NCBI GenBank assembly: GCA_017858735.1
Contig: JAFMBH010000004.1
Coordinates: 1-64,000 of the forward strand
Direction of reading: 5' to 3'
Origin: Bacteroidota bacterium
GTDB lineage: Bacteria > Bacteroidota > Bacteroidia > Chitinophagales > Saprospiraceae
DNA: 64,000 nt
The notes beneath the pieces were generated by a model that was given only the letters and a program-made list of their open reading frames with translations, was not told where the DNA came from and did not search any database. Position numbers and translations under genes: made by a program. Of the stretch, positions 10,321 through 20,829 are shown piece after piece; position 1 is the stretch's first letter; every line of letters starts with the position of its first letter.

Positions 10321-11760
10321 TTAAAATCTTTTTGAATATTTTGGAAAAGAGATCATAGAAAAGGGATAATTCTTACCAAGATTAACCCCAAAAGAAGAAA
10401 GTTCATTGGCTGAAAGCGAATTAAATGCAATGAGTTTATCTGCTGGAACCTGCTTTAATTGAGGAAGCCAGTGTTTTACAAATTGCCCGTATTGATCATA
10501 TTTTGACGATTGCGTCTGAATATTAAAGGAACGATCCTCTCTGGGATCACTCCCTACGCCTGCCACGTAATTCCAGTTTCCGTAATTACTACAAACGTCA
10601 TAATCAATGAGAACAGATTCGAAATATTCAGCACCTAAAAGCCAGTTGATTTTAAGGTCTTTGGCTAAGAAACTCGCAACAACTTGCCTTCCCCGATTAG
10701 ACATAAAGCCGGTACTGTTAAGTTCCTTCATATTGGCATCAATAAAAGGGACGCCAGTACTACCATCTGCCCATTTTTGAAAAGATTCAAAATTTGTCTT
10801 AAAAGAATGGTTTTCAAGATCCCTGGTACCCCCAATCTGGAATATTTTGCTTTTGTATTTTTTTCCCATTAATCTAAAGAAATCACGCCAAAGCAGTTCA
10901 AAAATCAACCAATAAGTACTTTCGTTGGCCATTCTCTCTTTTTCAAATCTTCTGATTTCATGATAAATTATTTTAGGAGATAAGCAACCCATGGCTAACC
11001 AGGCAGAGAAGCGAGAAGAAAAATTTCTACCTAACATTCCATTTCTGGTTTCTTTATACTTCAGAATACCTTCTGTCTCCCATAGATAATCATGTAATCT
11101 TTTGAGTGCAGCTGTTTCACCTCCTTCAAATCCAGATTTATCGATATTATCTACATCTATGAAACCAAGTTTTTCCATGGTAGGTATATCTCCGGCGTTT
11201 ATCGGCACAGAAATAGGCTGAAACTGTTTTACAGGCGCCGGAAAAGGATCTCTTACTGGAATAATTCTCTCAACTTCCTTTCTGAATTGTGAAAAAATAT
11301 CAGGTGTATGTGTCACCGGAAAGGGTAAGTCCGCAGTGTAATAGAGCATTTTGCCCCTGAAATACAATAATTCCTTACCTTCCTGCCAAAGCAACTTTTC
11401 CAGATTATCCTGAACTTTAACCTCTTCTATCGTTCTCTCCCTGTTGCAATAAATAGCTGTAGCCTTAGTTTGATTAGCAATATTAATTAAAATATTTTCT
11501 GTATGGCCTACCCTCACAATTAAATCAGAACCAAGTTTCTTTAAATTTAATCGCAAATCCTGAATGCTCTCCAATAAAAACTTCATTCTGAACTTACCGA
11601 TTTTTGGAAAATCAAAAGAGGTTTTTCCGAATATTTGCCTTTCATCCAGTACAAAAACGGGAATTACTTCTTTAGACTGTCGTATAGCCTCAAAAAGCGC
11701 CTCATTATCATGCAACCTTAAATCTTGTCTAAACCAAACAATTACCCTTTCCCTAAGCAT
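10321..11760 (-). CDS. DASH-type cryptochrome/photolyase family protein
   Basis: VIVWFRQDLRLHDNEAL; WRDFFR; NGRQVVASFLAKDLKINWLLGAEYFES; overall DASH architecture. Confidence 0.9.
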   Translation of the reverse strand: MLRERVIVWFRQDLRLHDNEALFEAIRQSKEVIPVFVLDERQIFGKTSFDFPKIGKFRMKFLLESIQDLRLNLKKLGSDLIVRVGHTENILINIANQTKATAIYCNRERTIEEVKVQDNLEKLLWQEGKELLYFRGKMLYYTADLPFPVTHTPDIFSQFRKEVERIIPVRDPFPAPVKQFQPISVPINAGDIPTMEKLGFIDVDNIDKSGFEGGETAALKRLHDYLWETEGILKYKETRNGMLGRNFSSRFSAWLAMGCLSPKIIYHEIRRFEKERMANESTYWLIFELLWRDFFRLMGKKYKSKIFQIGGTRDLENHSFKTNFESFQKWADGSTGVPFIDANMKELNSTGFMSNRGRQVVASFLAKDLKINWLLGAEYFESVLIDYDVCSNYGNWNYVAGVGSDPREDRSFNIQTQSSKYDQYGQFVKHWLPQLKQVPADKLIAFNSLSANELSSFGVNLGKNYPFSMISFPKYSKRF

Positions 11761-11879
11761 AAAAAATTATTAGTTAAAAATCTTTATGTTAAACAACAAT
11801 CACTAAGGTATGTTTTTAAAGATAGAAATAATTTATTCCTAATAAAATGATTTATATTGGGGACATAAACTGTAACATA

Positions 11880-12767
11880 ATGACAAAATATCCCATCCGC
11901 TATTTATTATCTGCTCTGCTACTTTTCTTATCTGAACATTTTTTATTAAGTCAAGAACATGCTGCTTACTTGATTTTCAACAATAAAGGTGAAAAAGTAG
12001 ATTATGAACAGGTAAAGAAAAAATCTGCGGATAACGATGTGATTTTTTTTGGAGAACTACATAATAATCCAATTTCTCACTGGTTACAATTTAAATTGAC
12101 CGCAGATCTTTATGATCTCAAGGATGGCAAATTGATCTTGGGTGCTGAAATGTTTGAAACGGACGATCAATTGGTTATGGATGAATATTTGTTAGGGAAG
12201 ATTAATGTTAAAAATTTTGAAGAGGAAGCTAAACTCTGGGATAACTACAGCACGGATTACAAGCCATTAGTAGAATTTGCCAAAACAAAAAAAATAACGT
12301 TTAAGGCGACCAATGTACCCCGACGATATGCTAATCTGGTTTTCAGAACTGGCTTAGAAGGACTAAATGAACTTAGTGAGTCAGCAAAAGCTCAATTTTT
12401 ACCACCACTACCGATTCCACTGGATGTAACATTACCAACCTATAAAAAAATGATATCCATGATGGGTAACCATGGGAGTAATACTTCCGATAATATGGTG
12501 AAAGCGCAGGCCATCAAGGACGCCACCATGGGTTACTCTATTTCTACCGCTTTAAAACCAAATCACCTTTTTCTTCATTTTAATGGAGCTTATCATTCAG
12601 ACGAAAAGGAAGGTATTTTATGGTACCTTAATAAATATAAACCCAATCTGAAAATTTTAACCATAAGTACCGTGGAACAAGACAAGATAGATGTTTTAGA
12701 TCCCGAAAATTTTAATAAAGCAGATTTCATTCTGGTTGTTCCAGAAAAAATGACTAAAACGTATTGA
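11880..12767 (+). CDS. ChaN family (heme/iron-regulated) lipoprotein-like protein
   Basis: DVIFFGELHNNPISHWLQ motif and LILGAEMFETDDQ. Track start at 11847; better start at 11880 (MTKYPIRYLL). Confidence 0.85.
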   Translation: MTKYPIRYLLSALLLFLSEHFLLSQEHAAYLIFNNKGEKVDYEQVKKKSADNDVIFFGELHNNPISHWLQFKLTADLYDLKDGKLILGAEMFETDDQLVMDEYLLGKINVKNFEEEAKLWDNYSTDYKPLVEFAKTKKITFKATNVPRRYANLVFRTGLEGLNELSESAKAQFLPPLPIPLDVTLPTYKKMISMMGNHGSNTSDNMVKAQAIKDATMGYSISTALKPNHLFLHFNGAYHSDEKEGILWYLNKYKPNLKILTISTVEQDKIDVLDPENFNKADFILVVPEKMTKTY

Positions 12768-12768
12768 T

Positions 12769-13161
12769 TTGGAAAAATTAACCTTTTTTATTTTATTGAT
12801 TTTATTCACTTCTTGCGGAAATACCACCTATCCACAAGGCAAAATTCTTTACGAAAATTTCTGTGTAAGTTGTCACATGCCAGATGGAACAGGTTTAAAA
12901 TCACTTATTCCAACCTTAGTCAAAGCGGATTATCTACTTGAAAATCCTTTAAAAACTGCCTGCATCATTCGATATGGGATAAAAGACACTATAATGGTAA
13001 ATGGGAATCAATATACTCAAGAGATGGCAGCCATTCCTGTTTTATCAGATTTTGAAATAGCTAATATTATGAATTATATTCATTCATCGTGGGGTAATAA
13101 CATGCCATTTGTTACCTTAGCTCAAGTAAAAGAAGCATTGGACAGTTGTACTATTGAGTAA
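12769..13161 (+). CDS. Small c-type cytochrome lipoprotein
   Basis: Single CxxCH (CVSCHMPDGTG), lipobox LFTSCGN; TTG start 1 nt after the ChaN stop. Confidence 0.85.
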   Translation: MEKLTFFILLILFTSCGNTTYPQGKILYENFCVSCHMPDGTGLKSLIPTLVKADYLLENPLKTACIIRYGIKDTIMVNGNQYTQEMAAIPVLSDFEIANIMNYIHSSWGNNMPFVTLAQVKEALDSCTIE

Positions 13162-13243
13162 TGTTCAAAAAATTATATTGAATTACAGATTTACTCGTTA
13201 TTTTTGATAAATAATCTGATGTTAGATCGGAAAACATACTACT

Positions 13244-15577
13244 ATGAAAATTAAATTTGCCATTAAATGGTTTTTTATTGGATTGCTTTGTAGCTACATG
13301 GCAAATATAAATGGACAATCCAACGTTGGAAACCAAAATACATCCTTAATTCATGGAGCGGACACTATTTTTGTATGTGACACTGATCTTCAGGTAAATT
13401 TAAAGTCCATCCCCGCCGTTTACTACAAATGGTCACCATCCAACTTATTTAATGATGCCACAGCGGAGAACCCAACGGTCCGCCCAATGCAATCTGGATG
13501 GGTATATTTAACTGCTTTAGTAAATGGAACGGTTTTAAAAGATTCTACTTATTTATCCATCGTTAACCCCATTTTAACTAAAGGAACTTTCAACGCCACT
13601 CCCATTTGTGCTGGAACGCCTCTTTTATTGCCCATTCAATCCAATGCAGGAAACCAGGGAATTTCGTGGACTACCGATATAAAGACCAATATATTAGCTA
13701 ACGGAAGCGCAATCATCTATCCTAATACAACGGGCATTGCCACAGTAAGCCTGCAAATTGGTAAATGTAACTCACTAGTTACCTTCAATTATTCGGTAAA
13801 AGAAACGCGCGTAAATATAATCTCTGAAAAAGACACCATAGAAATTTGTAAAGGAACTAAGCTAACTTTAAAAGCAGGAACAAATACGGGTGTAACAAGT
13901 AGTGTTACCTGGCTACCTAATGACAAGTTTATTGATAATGCCAGAGGTGGTACCGTAAAAGTGGATCCGCCGGTTTCGACCACCTACATAGCCACCTTTA
14001 TCCAGGACGGCTGCACAGTGAAAGATTCAGTAAGAATCAGAGTAGATTCCCTTCCCTCAAAATTAATTATCTCCAAAGACGAAAATAAAGAGCAATACTG
14101 TCAGGGAACAATAGTGAAATTAACTTCCCCTGTCTATAATCCAGCAGAATACCCGGATATAAAGCATAGTTGGTTTCCAACTAAAGGATTTGAATCACCT
14201 GATTCTCTTTACAATTTAGTAATTACTACCATTGATAGTATTATTTTATTTAGGGCTACTTCAAACCATGCCTGCAGAGATACCCAGCCAGCTATCATTC
14301 CAGTGATAAAACCAAAAAATCTTACCCTTACACCAAAAGATACGACCATTTGCATTGGACAAAAGGTTACTTTGAATTTATCTTTTGAAGGGCCAGGTGA
14401 AATAACATGGGAACCTGAAGACGCAGTATCATGTAAAAGTTGTAAAAATCCTACGCTATTCTTAACACAATCAAAAGAAGTAAAGGCGACGGTAAAAGAA
14501 AAGGATTGTCCAACAACCATAACGGCAAAAATAAATGTCATACCCGCTCCGGCCATTGGTTTTAACACTAAAACAACCATCTGCAGAGGAGAAGAGATAC
14601 AGCTTTTGGTGTCCAATGACCCATTGGTAACCTACACCTGGAGTTCCTCAACAGATCCTGCATTCACCTCTGTAAATCCATTAATAAAAGTAAGACCAAC
14701 CGTCAATACGGTATATACTGTAAAAGCGCAGGCAGGAATTTGCGCTCCAACCTCAGCGTCAATAACAATTACTGTGATACAACCATCATCGGTAAGTATC
14801 CCGGCAAATCTAACCATTTGTCCCGGTCTTCCTTTAAACCTGGAAGCGACGGGGAATGCAGTACTTGGTGTGGATCAACAATATAAGTGGTCATATAACA
14901 ATCAAACTGTTTTAGGACCTAAACTTGCCTTACAAGGACTCACTACTACCACCACATTTACAATGGATTATACCTATGGTCCAAATTGTGGGGCGGATAG
15001 AAAATCTGTCACAGTCACTGTGGCTGCTCTACCAAGACTTTCAAATTTTAAAATTGAACCCATTGAAGCGAACACTTCCGGCGTTCCTTTGGGGGAAAAA
15101 GTTACCATACTTGCTAATCTAACGCCCTTAAATCTTCCAGGTATAACCTATACCTGGAAGGCAAATGGTAAAGATATTCCAGGTTCTACCCCATTATTGG
15201 AACATGTTCCTACGGAAAATCCTACAACCTACACGCTCATTATTAAAAATGCCACAGGTTGTGAATTAACGTTTAGTTCACCCCCGATACCCGTTTTAGC
15301 ACCCGTTTTTGATATCCCTAATGCATTTACACCAGACGGCGACGGAGTCAATGATTTCTTTAACGTAGTGTACAGAGGGAAAATAGAAATTACTAAGTTT
15401 AACGTATTTAACCGTTGGGGACAGACCGTGTATAAGAACGAAACGCCTACCACAGGCTGGGATGGCAGGTTTAATGGCACTGATTCACCAAGTGATATTT
15501 ATGTTTACTACATCATCATTAAATTTCCTGACGGGAAGGAGTTTATTAAAAAAGGAGATTTAACCTTATTCAGATAG
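13244..15577 (+). CDS. Gliding-motility-associated C-terminal domain (T9SS type B sorting) secreted protein with Ig/PKD-like repeats
   Basis: C-terminus PNAFTPDGDGVNDFFNV...FNRWGQTVYKN...GWDGRFNG...IYVYYIIIKFPDG is the classic CHU_C/TIGR04131 pattern. Confidence 0.92.
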   Translation: MKIKFAIKWFFIGLLCSYMANINGQSNVGNQNTSLIHGADTIFVCDTDLQVNLKSIPAVYYKWSPSNLFNDATAENPTVRPMQSGWVYLTALVNGTVLKDSTYLSIVNPILTKGTFNATPICAGTPLLLPIQSNAGNQGISWTTDIKTNILANGSAIIYPNTTGIATVSLQIGKCNSLVTFNYSVKETRVNIISEKDTIEICKGTKLTLKAGTNTGVTSSVTWLPNDKFIDNARGGTVKVDPPVSTTYIATFIQDGCTVKDSVRIRVDSLPSKLIISKDENKEQYCQGTIVKLTSPVYNPAEYPDIKHSWFPTKGFESPDSLYNLVITTIDSIILFRATSNHACRDTQPAIIPVIKPKNLTLTPKDTTICIGQKVTLNLSFEGPGEITWEPEDAVSCKSCKNPTLFLTQSKEVKATVKEKDCPTTITAKINVIPAPAIGFNTKTTICRGEEIQLLVSNDPLVTYTWSSSTDPAFTSVNPLIKVRPTVNTVYTVKAQAGICAPTSASITITVIQPSSVSIPANLTICPGLPLNLEATGNAVLGVDQQYKWSYNNQTVLGPKLALQGLTTTTTFTMDYTYGPNCGADRKSVTVTVAALPRLSNFKIEPIEANTSGVPLGEKVTILANLTPLNLPGITYTWKANGKDIPGSTPLLEHVPTENPTTYTLIIKNATGCELTFSSPPIPVLAPVFDIPNAFTPDGDGVNDFFNVVYRGKIEITKFNVFNRWGQTVYKNETPTTGWDGRFNGTDSPSDIYVYYIIIKFPDGKEFIKKGDLTLFR

Positions 15578-16882
15578 TTTGAACCTAAACGTGTCTAAAA
15601 TATCCTTTTTTAAGGATAATAGTTTTTCTTTTTGAGCTTCCTCAAGCTTTAAAAATCCATTATGTCCAGTTTTGATGGCTTGTTTTTCCCGAAAGTAAAG
15701 AGAAAAATAAGCCATTAATCCTAGGGAGAATGCTAAGGGTATGACTAAAATGGACATATAAACTGAAAGAAAAATAGTAATAATCAGGTATAGTAACGAT
15801 ACGCCAAAAGCTGCACCAAAGCGAACGGGAGATTTGAACGACAAGTGTTTTATTTTATTTTTGACTACCCAATCTGCAAAATAAGTTATTGGAAAAACAA
15901 AAATAGTTCCAATAAAAGTGGTCAGATGAAAAATGGGGAAAAAGCTAACCCAGGAAGATTGTACCTGTAGGGAAATAACCTTATCGTTAAGATGGTATTT
16001 TTCTAATAAATCCAGATAAGCCCTAACTTTAAGTTTTGTGTTATCTTTTAAGCTTTGGCTTGCTTCCTCATTCCAAAATTGAGCCACTTTCCTTTCCATG
16101 TTTAAAAGAGATGTATCAAATTGATACACCTTAAAAAATGAATAATTTCGGGTATTTCGTGCCATAGTCAGGCAGGTTTCAATCAGTTCATCATCTTCCA
16201 CCTTATCGATGATGACCATATATTCTTTTAATCGACCTTCTAAATCTGCAAGTAATCTTTGGTGATCTGGAGATTTCCCATCACCAAAATAATTCCTCAC
16301 CGACAGAGGCTCACCAATGTGAAGTACCGCAGTAGTTCGAAAAGATAATGCATCGGCATAACTTACCCCAACAGGAACAATATATAAATCATCTAAATGG
16401 GGGAAATGGGTTAAAGTACCGAAAGCTATTCTTGCCACTCCCCTTTGTAAAGGCCTTAATCTTTTTTCGTGCTCCGTCCTTCCTTCAGGAAATAAAGCCA
16501 CTAATTCACTCTTGGAAATGTATTCATAACAGCGAAAAAAAGTATCATAATTATTTTTTAATGAGCCAAAACCCGACTCTTTTTGCCTAAAAACGGGAAT
16601 CATCTTAGCCTGATTTAGGAGAAAGCGATAGAACGTTTTATTAAAATGATCGCCTCTTGCCAGGAAATGTATCGGCTTATTAATATTTGCCGCCATAATA
16701 ACAGGTTCCAGAAAAGCCGTTGGATGGTTCATTGCTATAAGATAGGGCTTCTTGCGTGGTAAATTATTTAATCCAGATAAAAAAATATTCCGGAAGTAAA
16801 CTTTGATGGCTAACTGAACCAAAGGTTTTAGAAAAAAGTAGAGCATAAAATTCGACCTGTTATTTAGAATGTTTACCTTCAT
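15566..16882 (-). CDS. 1-acyl-sn-glycerol-3-phosphate acyltransferase-like protein
   Basis: NHPTAFLEPV (NHX4-type) and FPEGRTEHEKRLRPLQRG motifs, C-terminal TM segments. Confidence 0.85.
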   Translation of the reverse strand: MKVNILNNRSNFMLYFFLKPLVQLAIKVYFRNIFLSGLNNLPRKKPYLIAMNHPTAFLEPVIMAANINKPIHFLARGDHFNKTFYRFLLNQAKMIPVFRQKESGFGSLKNNYDTFFRCYEYISKSELVALFPEGRTEHEKRLRPLQRGVARIAFGTLTHFPHLDDLYIVPVGVSYADALSFRTTAVLHIGEPLSVRNYFGDGKSPDHQRLLADLEGRLKEYMVIIDKVEDDELIETCLTMARNTRNYSFFKVYQFDTSLLNMERKVAQFWNEEASQSLKDNTKLKVRAYLDLLEKYHLNDKVISLQVQSSWVSFFPIFHLTTFIGTIFVFPITYFADWVVKNKIKHLSFKSPVRFGAAFGVSLLYLIITIFLSVYMSILVIPLAFSLGLMAYFSLYFREKQAIKTGHNGFLKLEEAQKEKLLSLKKDILDTFRFKLSE

Positions 16883-16913
16883 TAATCAATTATAAAGGTA
16901 CTTTTAAATTTTT

Positions 16914-17795
16914 ATGGCAGAAAATAAAATATTGATTTGTATCGGAGGTCCAACTGCTTCGGGTAAAACGGCTCTGGCAATACAACTTGCCGAAAAATAT
17001 CATACAGAAATTCTTTCTGTGGATAGCAGGCAATTTTATAGGGAGATGAACATTGGGACCGCCAAACCCACCCAAGAGGAACAAGACAGGGTTCCACATC
17101 ATTTTATTAATCATGTTTCTATTCATGATCCTTATGATATTGGCTTGTTTGAAAAAGAAAGTATGATTTTACTGGAGGACAGATTTAAACATCACGACAT
17201 TTTAATTGCCGTAGGAGGAAGTGGCTTGTATTTCAAGGCCATGCTTGAGGGAATCGATACATTTCCCCCTGTAAGTCCTGACATCCTTGTTCAGCTTCAA
17301 AAAGAATATCTTGAAAAAGGTATAGATTATTTAAAAGGGCAACTACAAGAAGTTGACCCAAATTATTTCCAGATAGTAGATCAACATAATCCTGTGCGCC
17401 TTATCAGAGCTATCAGCATTTTTCGAGAAACCGGCCTACCATTTTCAACCTTCAGGACAGGAAAAAAAGTGGACAGATTTTTTGAAACTCATTGCTTTTA
17501 TTTGAGTCCCCCGAGAGACCTACTTTATCAAAAAATAAATGATAGAGTAGATAAAATGGAACAAGATGGATTGGTAGATGAAGTTCGCTCTCTTCAAGAG
17601 TTCAAGGAATTAAAAGCTTTACAAACCGTTGGTTATACCGAACTTTTCAAATATTTTTCCAATGAGTATGAAATTAAAGAAGCCATTCTGAAAATAAAAC
17701 AGCACACAAGACAATATGCAAAGAGACAATTAACCTGGTTTAATAATGCAGAAAAGTGGATAAAATGGGAGAATTCAAACACGATTTTATTTTGA
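16914..17795 (+). CDS. miaA: tRNA dimethylallyltransferase
   Basis: GGPTASGKTALAIQLA, SVDSRQFYREMNIGTAKPTQEE, ARQYAKRQLTWF-like motif. Confidence 0.96.
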   Translation: MAENKILICIGGPTASGKTALAIQLAEKYHTEILSVDSRQFYREMNIGTAKPTQEEQDRVPHHFINHVSIHDPYDIGLFEKESMILLEDRFKHHDILIAVGGSGLYFKAMLEGIDTFPPVSPDILVQLQKEYLEKGIDYLKGQLQEVDPNYFQIVDQHNPVRLIRAISIFRETGLPFSTFRTGKKVDRFFETHCFYLSPPRDLLYQKINDRVDKMEQDGLVDEVRSLQEFKELKALQTVGYTELFKYFSNEYEIKEAILKIKQHTRQYAKRQLTWFNNAEKWIKWENSNTILF

Positions 17796-17905
17796 GTAAT
17801 ATTTTTTTACTTAATTAAATTCCATAAAATTTAATTTTTCAAATTTTTATAGTTAATATTGATTATAAGTAAGAAATTTTCGTCTAAACCTAAAAAGTTT
17901 TTTAA

Positions 17906-19096
17906 ATGAAATTTTACGATTTCGTCATAGCGGGTGCAGGATGTTCTGGGTTAAGTCTGGCAACGGCGTTATCAAAAGCAAATGTTAAGCAGTCTATCTT
18001 ATTGATAGACAATAATATACACACAAACCAGGATAAAACCTGGTGCTTTTGGGACCTACCCAACCTCTCGCCTTTACCCTTTACTACCACTGTTTGGCAA
18101 AATCTGACCTTTTATTCAGATAATTATGAAAAGAAGGAAAAAATTCTTCCCTTTAATTATGTCGGTGTGAAATCTGGAGATTTTTACAAATACAGTTACG
18201 AAGTGCTGAAAAATGCGAAAAATATCGATATAATCGAAGAAAACATTGAACGTATTTATGGACTTGAATCAGGGGCTTGTTTAGAGACAAAAACACAAAA
18301 ATTTCATTGCCATTATTTGTTCAACTCAACCGCAATCAGTGCTGGTCATCCCAAAAGTTATTCCACCAATTCTGCTTTAAAACAACATTTTCAGGGATGG
18401 TTTGTAAAAACGGAAAAACCAGTATTCGAAAAAAATACGGCAACATTCATGGATTTCAGAACTGAGCAGCATCAGGATGTCCGATTTTTTTATGTTCTAC
18501 CCTATTCTGAAAGAGAAGCGCTCATTGAATATACTATTTTTTCAAAGCAATTATTGGCTGATGAAGCCTATGACGAACAAATTGAAAAGTATATTCAGGA
18601 AACATTACAGATTGAAAAATTCACCATTATGGAAAAGGAAAAGGGGGTTATTCCAATGGAATTTATCCACCCGGATACCACTCATAATCATATAATTCCG
18701 ATAGGGATTGTTGGTGGCGCTTTAAAACCAAGTACTGGATTTGCTTTTTCCCTCATACAAAAGCAAGTGAACCAGATTATCAAATCTATACAGTCAGATA
18801 ATTTACCTTTAAATAAAAAGAAAATTCAAAACAGATTTTCTTTTTACGATACCGTTTTACTACATCTGCTTCAAAAAAAGGAAATTAATAAATCAGCTAT
18901 TTTCATATCTTTATTTAAGGGAAACAATATTGGAACCATACTAACCTTTTTATCGGAAAAGACGGGTATTTTTGGTGAAATGAAAATATTTTCAACCTTA
19001 CCTGTAAAGGTATTTATTAGTGCATTGATTGAAATTTACTGGCCGCGACGAATAAAGGATAAATTGTATTCTCCCATTTATCAAACCATAAGATAA
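17906..19096 (+). CDS. crtY: Lycopene beta-cyclase (CrtY-type)
   Basis: FVIAGAGCSGLSLATAL dinucleotide-binding motif, DKTWCFWD, MDFRTEQ, IGIVGGALKPSTGFAF. Confidence 0.92.
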   Translation: MKFYDFVIAGAGCSGLSLATALSKANVKQSILLIDNNIHTNQDKTWCFWDLPNLSPLPFTTTVWQNLTFYSDNYEKKEKILPFNYVGVKSGDFYKYSYEVLKNAKNIDIIEENIERIYGLESGACLETKTQKFHCHYLFNSTAISAGHPKSYSTNSALKQHFQGWFVKTEKPVFEKNTATFMDFRTEQHQDVRFFYVLPYSEREALIEYTIFSKQLLADEAYDEQIEKYIQETLQIEKFTIMEKEKGVIPMEFIHPDTTHNHIIPIGIVGGALKPSTGFAFSLIQKQVNQIIKSIQSDNLPLNKKKIQNRFSFYDTVLLHLLQKKEINKSAIFISLFKGNNIGTILTFLSEKTGIFGEMKIFSTLPVKVFISALIEIYWPRRIKDKLYSPIYQTIR

Positions 19097-19098
19097 TC

Positions 19099-20040
19099 AT
19101 GAGAAATCCTAGAATTCAATTAATGGTTCAATTATTTACCCTGATTATAATCATGGTGAGTTTAATTAAACATGAATTATTTGTTTCAAGTTCTCTTTTG
19201 ATTGCTTTAGTATTAATTGTATTCATAGGCATTCCTCATGGGGCAAACGATCATTTACTTTTTTTCAACTTAATCAACAAAAGGGTTGATAAAAATAACA
19301 AGAAGAATACTTTATTTTTCGCATCATACATAGGATTAATTTTATTGTATATAGGTTGTTGGTATTTATTCCCAACATTTTCCCTGGGATTATTCATTTT
19401 GATATCCATCTACCACTTTGGTCAATCAAATTTGTATATATCCCCCATTGAATCAAAATATATCAAGTTAATTTCCATTTTTTTATCCGGGAGTTTTGTT
19501 TTATTAACTCCTATTTTTGCTCATATTGAAACAGCATTACCCGTAATACAATCTCTCTCAAAAAACCCTGATATTCTAACAATATCTGAGGAAACAGGAA
19601 ACAAACTAGCTATTTCGGCTGGCATTTTGATGATTATACATTGGGTAATCCTAATGTTAAGCAAGCATATAAATATTAAAAACGGTTTACATGAAATACT
19701 GAATGTCTTCCTTTTATTTGGTCTTTTCTATTACAGTCCATTGTGGATAGGCTTCGCGATATATTTTACTTTATGGCATGCAATTCCTTCTATTGAGGAC
19801 CAGATAAACTTTTTCAAAACCACGAGGGTAAATTATAACTTAAGAAAATATGTACGTGAAATATTTCCATTCACAGTGATTGCCCTTTTAGGCCTTTTTT
19901 TAGCTTTTCAATTTTCAGGAAATTACATTTCCGTGAACCAAGGGATTGCTCTTTTGTTTATTTTTATAGCTGTAATAACCTTACCGCACATGATAATGAT
20001 GGATTTATTATATCTTCGCATAGAAGGAAAAAACTTTTGA
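19099..20040 (+). CDS. blh: Brp/Blh family beta-carotene 15,15'-dioxygenase (retinal synthesis)
   Basis: GIPHGANDHLLFF and YHFGQSNLY motifs, polytopic membrane protein; directly between crtY and rhodopsin. Confidence 0.92.
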   Translation: MRNPRIQLMVQLFTLIIIMVSLIKHELFVSSSLLIALVLIVFIGIPHGANDHLLFFNLINKRVDKNNKKNTLFFASYIGLILLYIGCWYLFPTFSLGLFILISIYHFGQSNLYISPIESKYIKLISIFLSGSFVLLTPIFAHIETALPVIQSLSKNPDILTISEETGNKLAISAGILMIIHWVILMLSKHINIKNGLHEILNVFLLFGLFYYSPLWIGFAIYFTLWHAIPSIEDQINFFKTTRVNYNLRKYVREIFPFTVIALLGLFLAFQFSGNYISVNQGIALLFIFIAVITLPHMIMMDLLYLRIEGKNF

Positions 20041-20082
20041 CATTAACAACGTAATTTTTTAACAACTTAAATAAATTTTGCT

Positions 20083-20811
20083 ATGGATGCATTACAAAAC
20101 TTTTCAAACCTGTTTCTTGCAACCTTAAAAGAAGGTGATTATGTAGGCTTTACATTTTTCATTGGCTCAATGGCGATGTTAGCTTCAACGGTATTCTTTT
20201 TTGTTCAAATGACCAATGTATCAGGAAAATGGAAAGATTCATTATTAATTTCTGGTATGATTACGGGAATTGCAGCAGTACATTATTTCTACATGCGCTC
20301 ATTTTGGGCAGAAAATGGTACTTCTCCTACTTCTTTCCGTTACATCGACTGGATTTTAACTGTACCATTAATGTGCGTTGAGTTTTATTTGATCTTAAAG
20401 GCATTTGGTGCTACTGTTTCATTGTTATGGAAGATGATTGCCTATTCATTATTAATGTTAATTGCTGGTTATTTGGGTGAAACAGTTTACCGTGATCAGT
20501 CAGTAATGTGGGGTTTCATCTCAACTGTCGGATACGTAGGTATTCTTTATGAGGTATGGTTGGGATCAGCTAAAAAATTGGCTGGAAACTCAAATGACCC
20601 TGCGCTACAAGGTGCATTCAAAACATTAGGTTGGTTCGTATTAGTTGGTTGGGCAATCTATCCAATTGGTTACATGGCCATTCCTGGTGGTTGGTTAGAC
20701 GGTGTTTTACCTTTGGAGTCATTAGACATTATCTATAACATTGGTGATGCTGTAAACAAAATTGGATTTGGATTAGTTATTTATTCTTTAGCTGTATCTT
20801 CTGCTAAATAA
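20083..20811 (+). CDS. Type-1 microbial rhodopsin, predicted outward proton pump (proteorhodopsin/xanthorhodopsin-like)
   Basis: RYIDWILTVPLMCVEF (D-T-E motif), retinal Lys in GDAVNKIGFGLVIY, helix-B His in AAVHYFYMR. Confidence 0.96.
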   Translation: MDALQNFSNLFLATLKEGDYVGFTFFIGSMAMLASTVFFFVQMTNVSGKWKDSLLISGMITGIAAVHYFYMRSFWAENGTSPTSFRYIDWILTVPLMCVEFYLILKAFGATVSLLWKMIAYSLLMLIAGYLGETVYRDQSVMWGFISTVGYVGILYEVWLGSAKKLAGNSNDPALQGAFKTLGWFVLVGWAIYPIGYMAIPGGWLDGVLPLESLDIIYNIGDAVNKIGFGLVIYSLAVSSAK

Positions 20812-20829
20812 GAAAAAGTCCCTTTCATT

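Noticed and set aside
13789-15480. Antisense ORFs inside the T9SS type B protein (13789-13983, 14209-14616, 14632-14817, 15229-15480)
   Set aside because: Shadow ORFs opposite a well-supported long CDS; no independent motifs.
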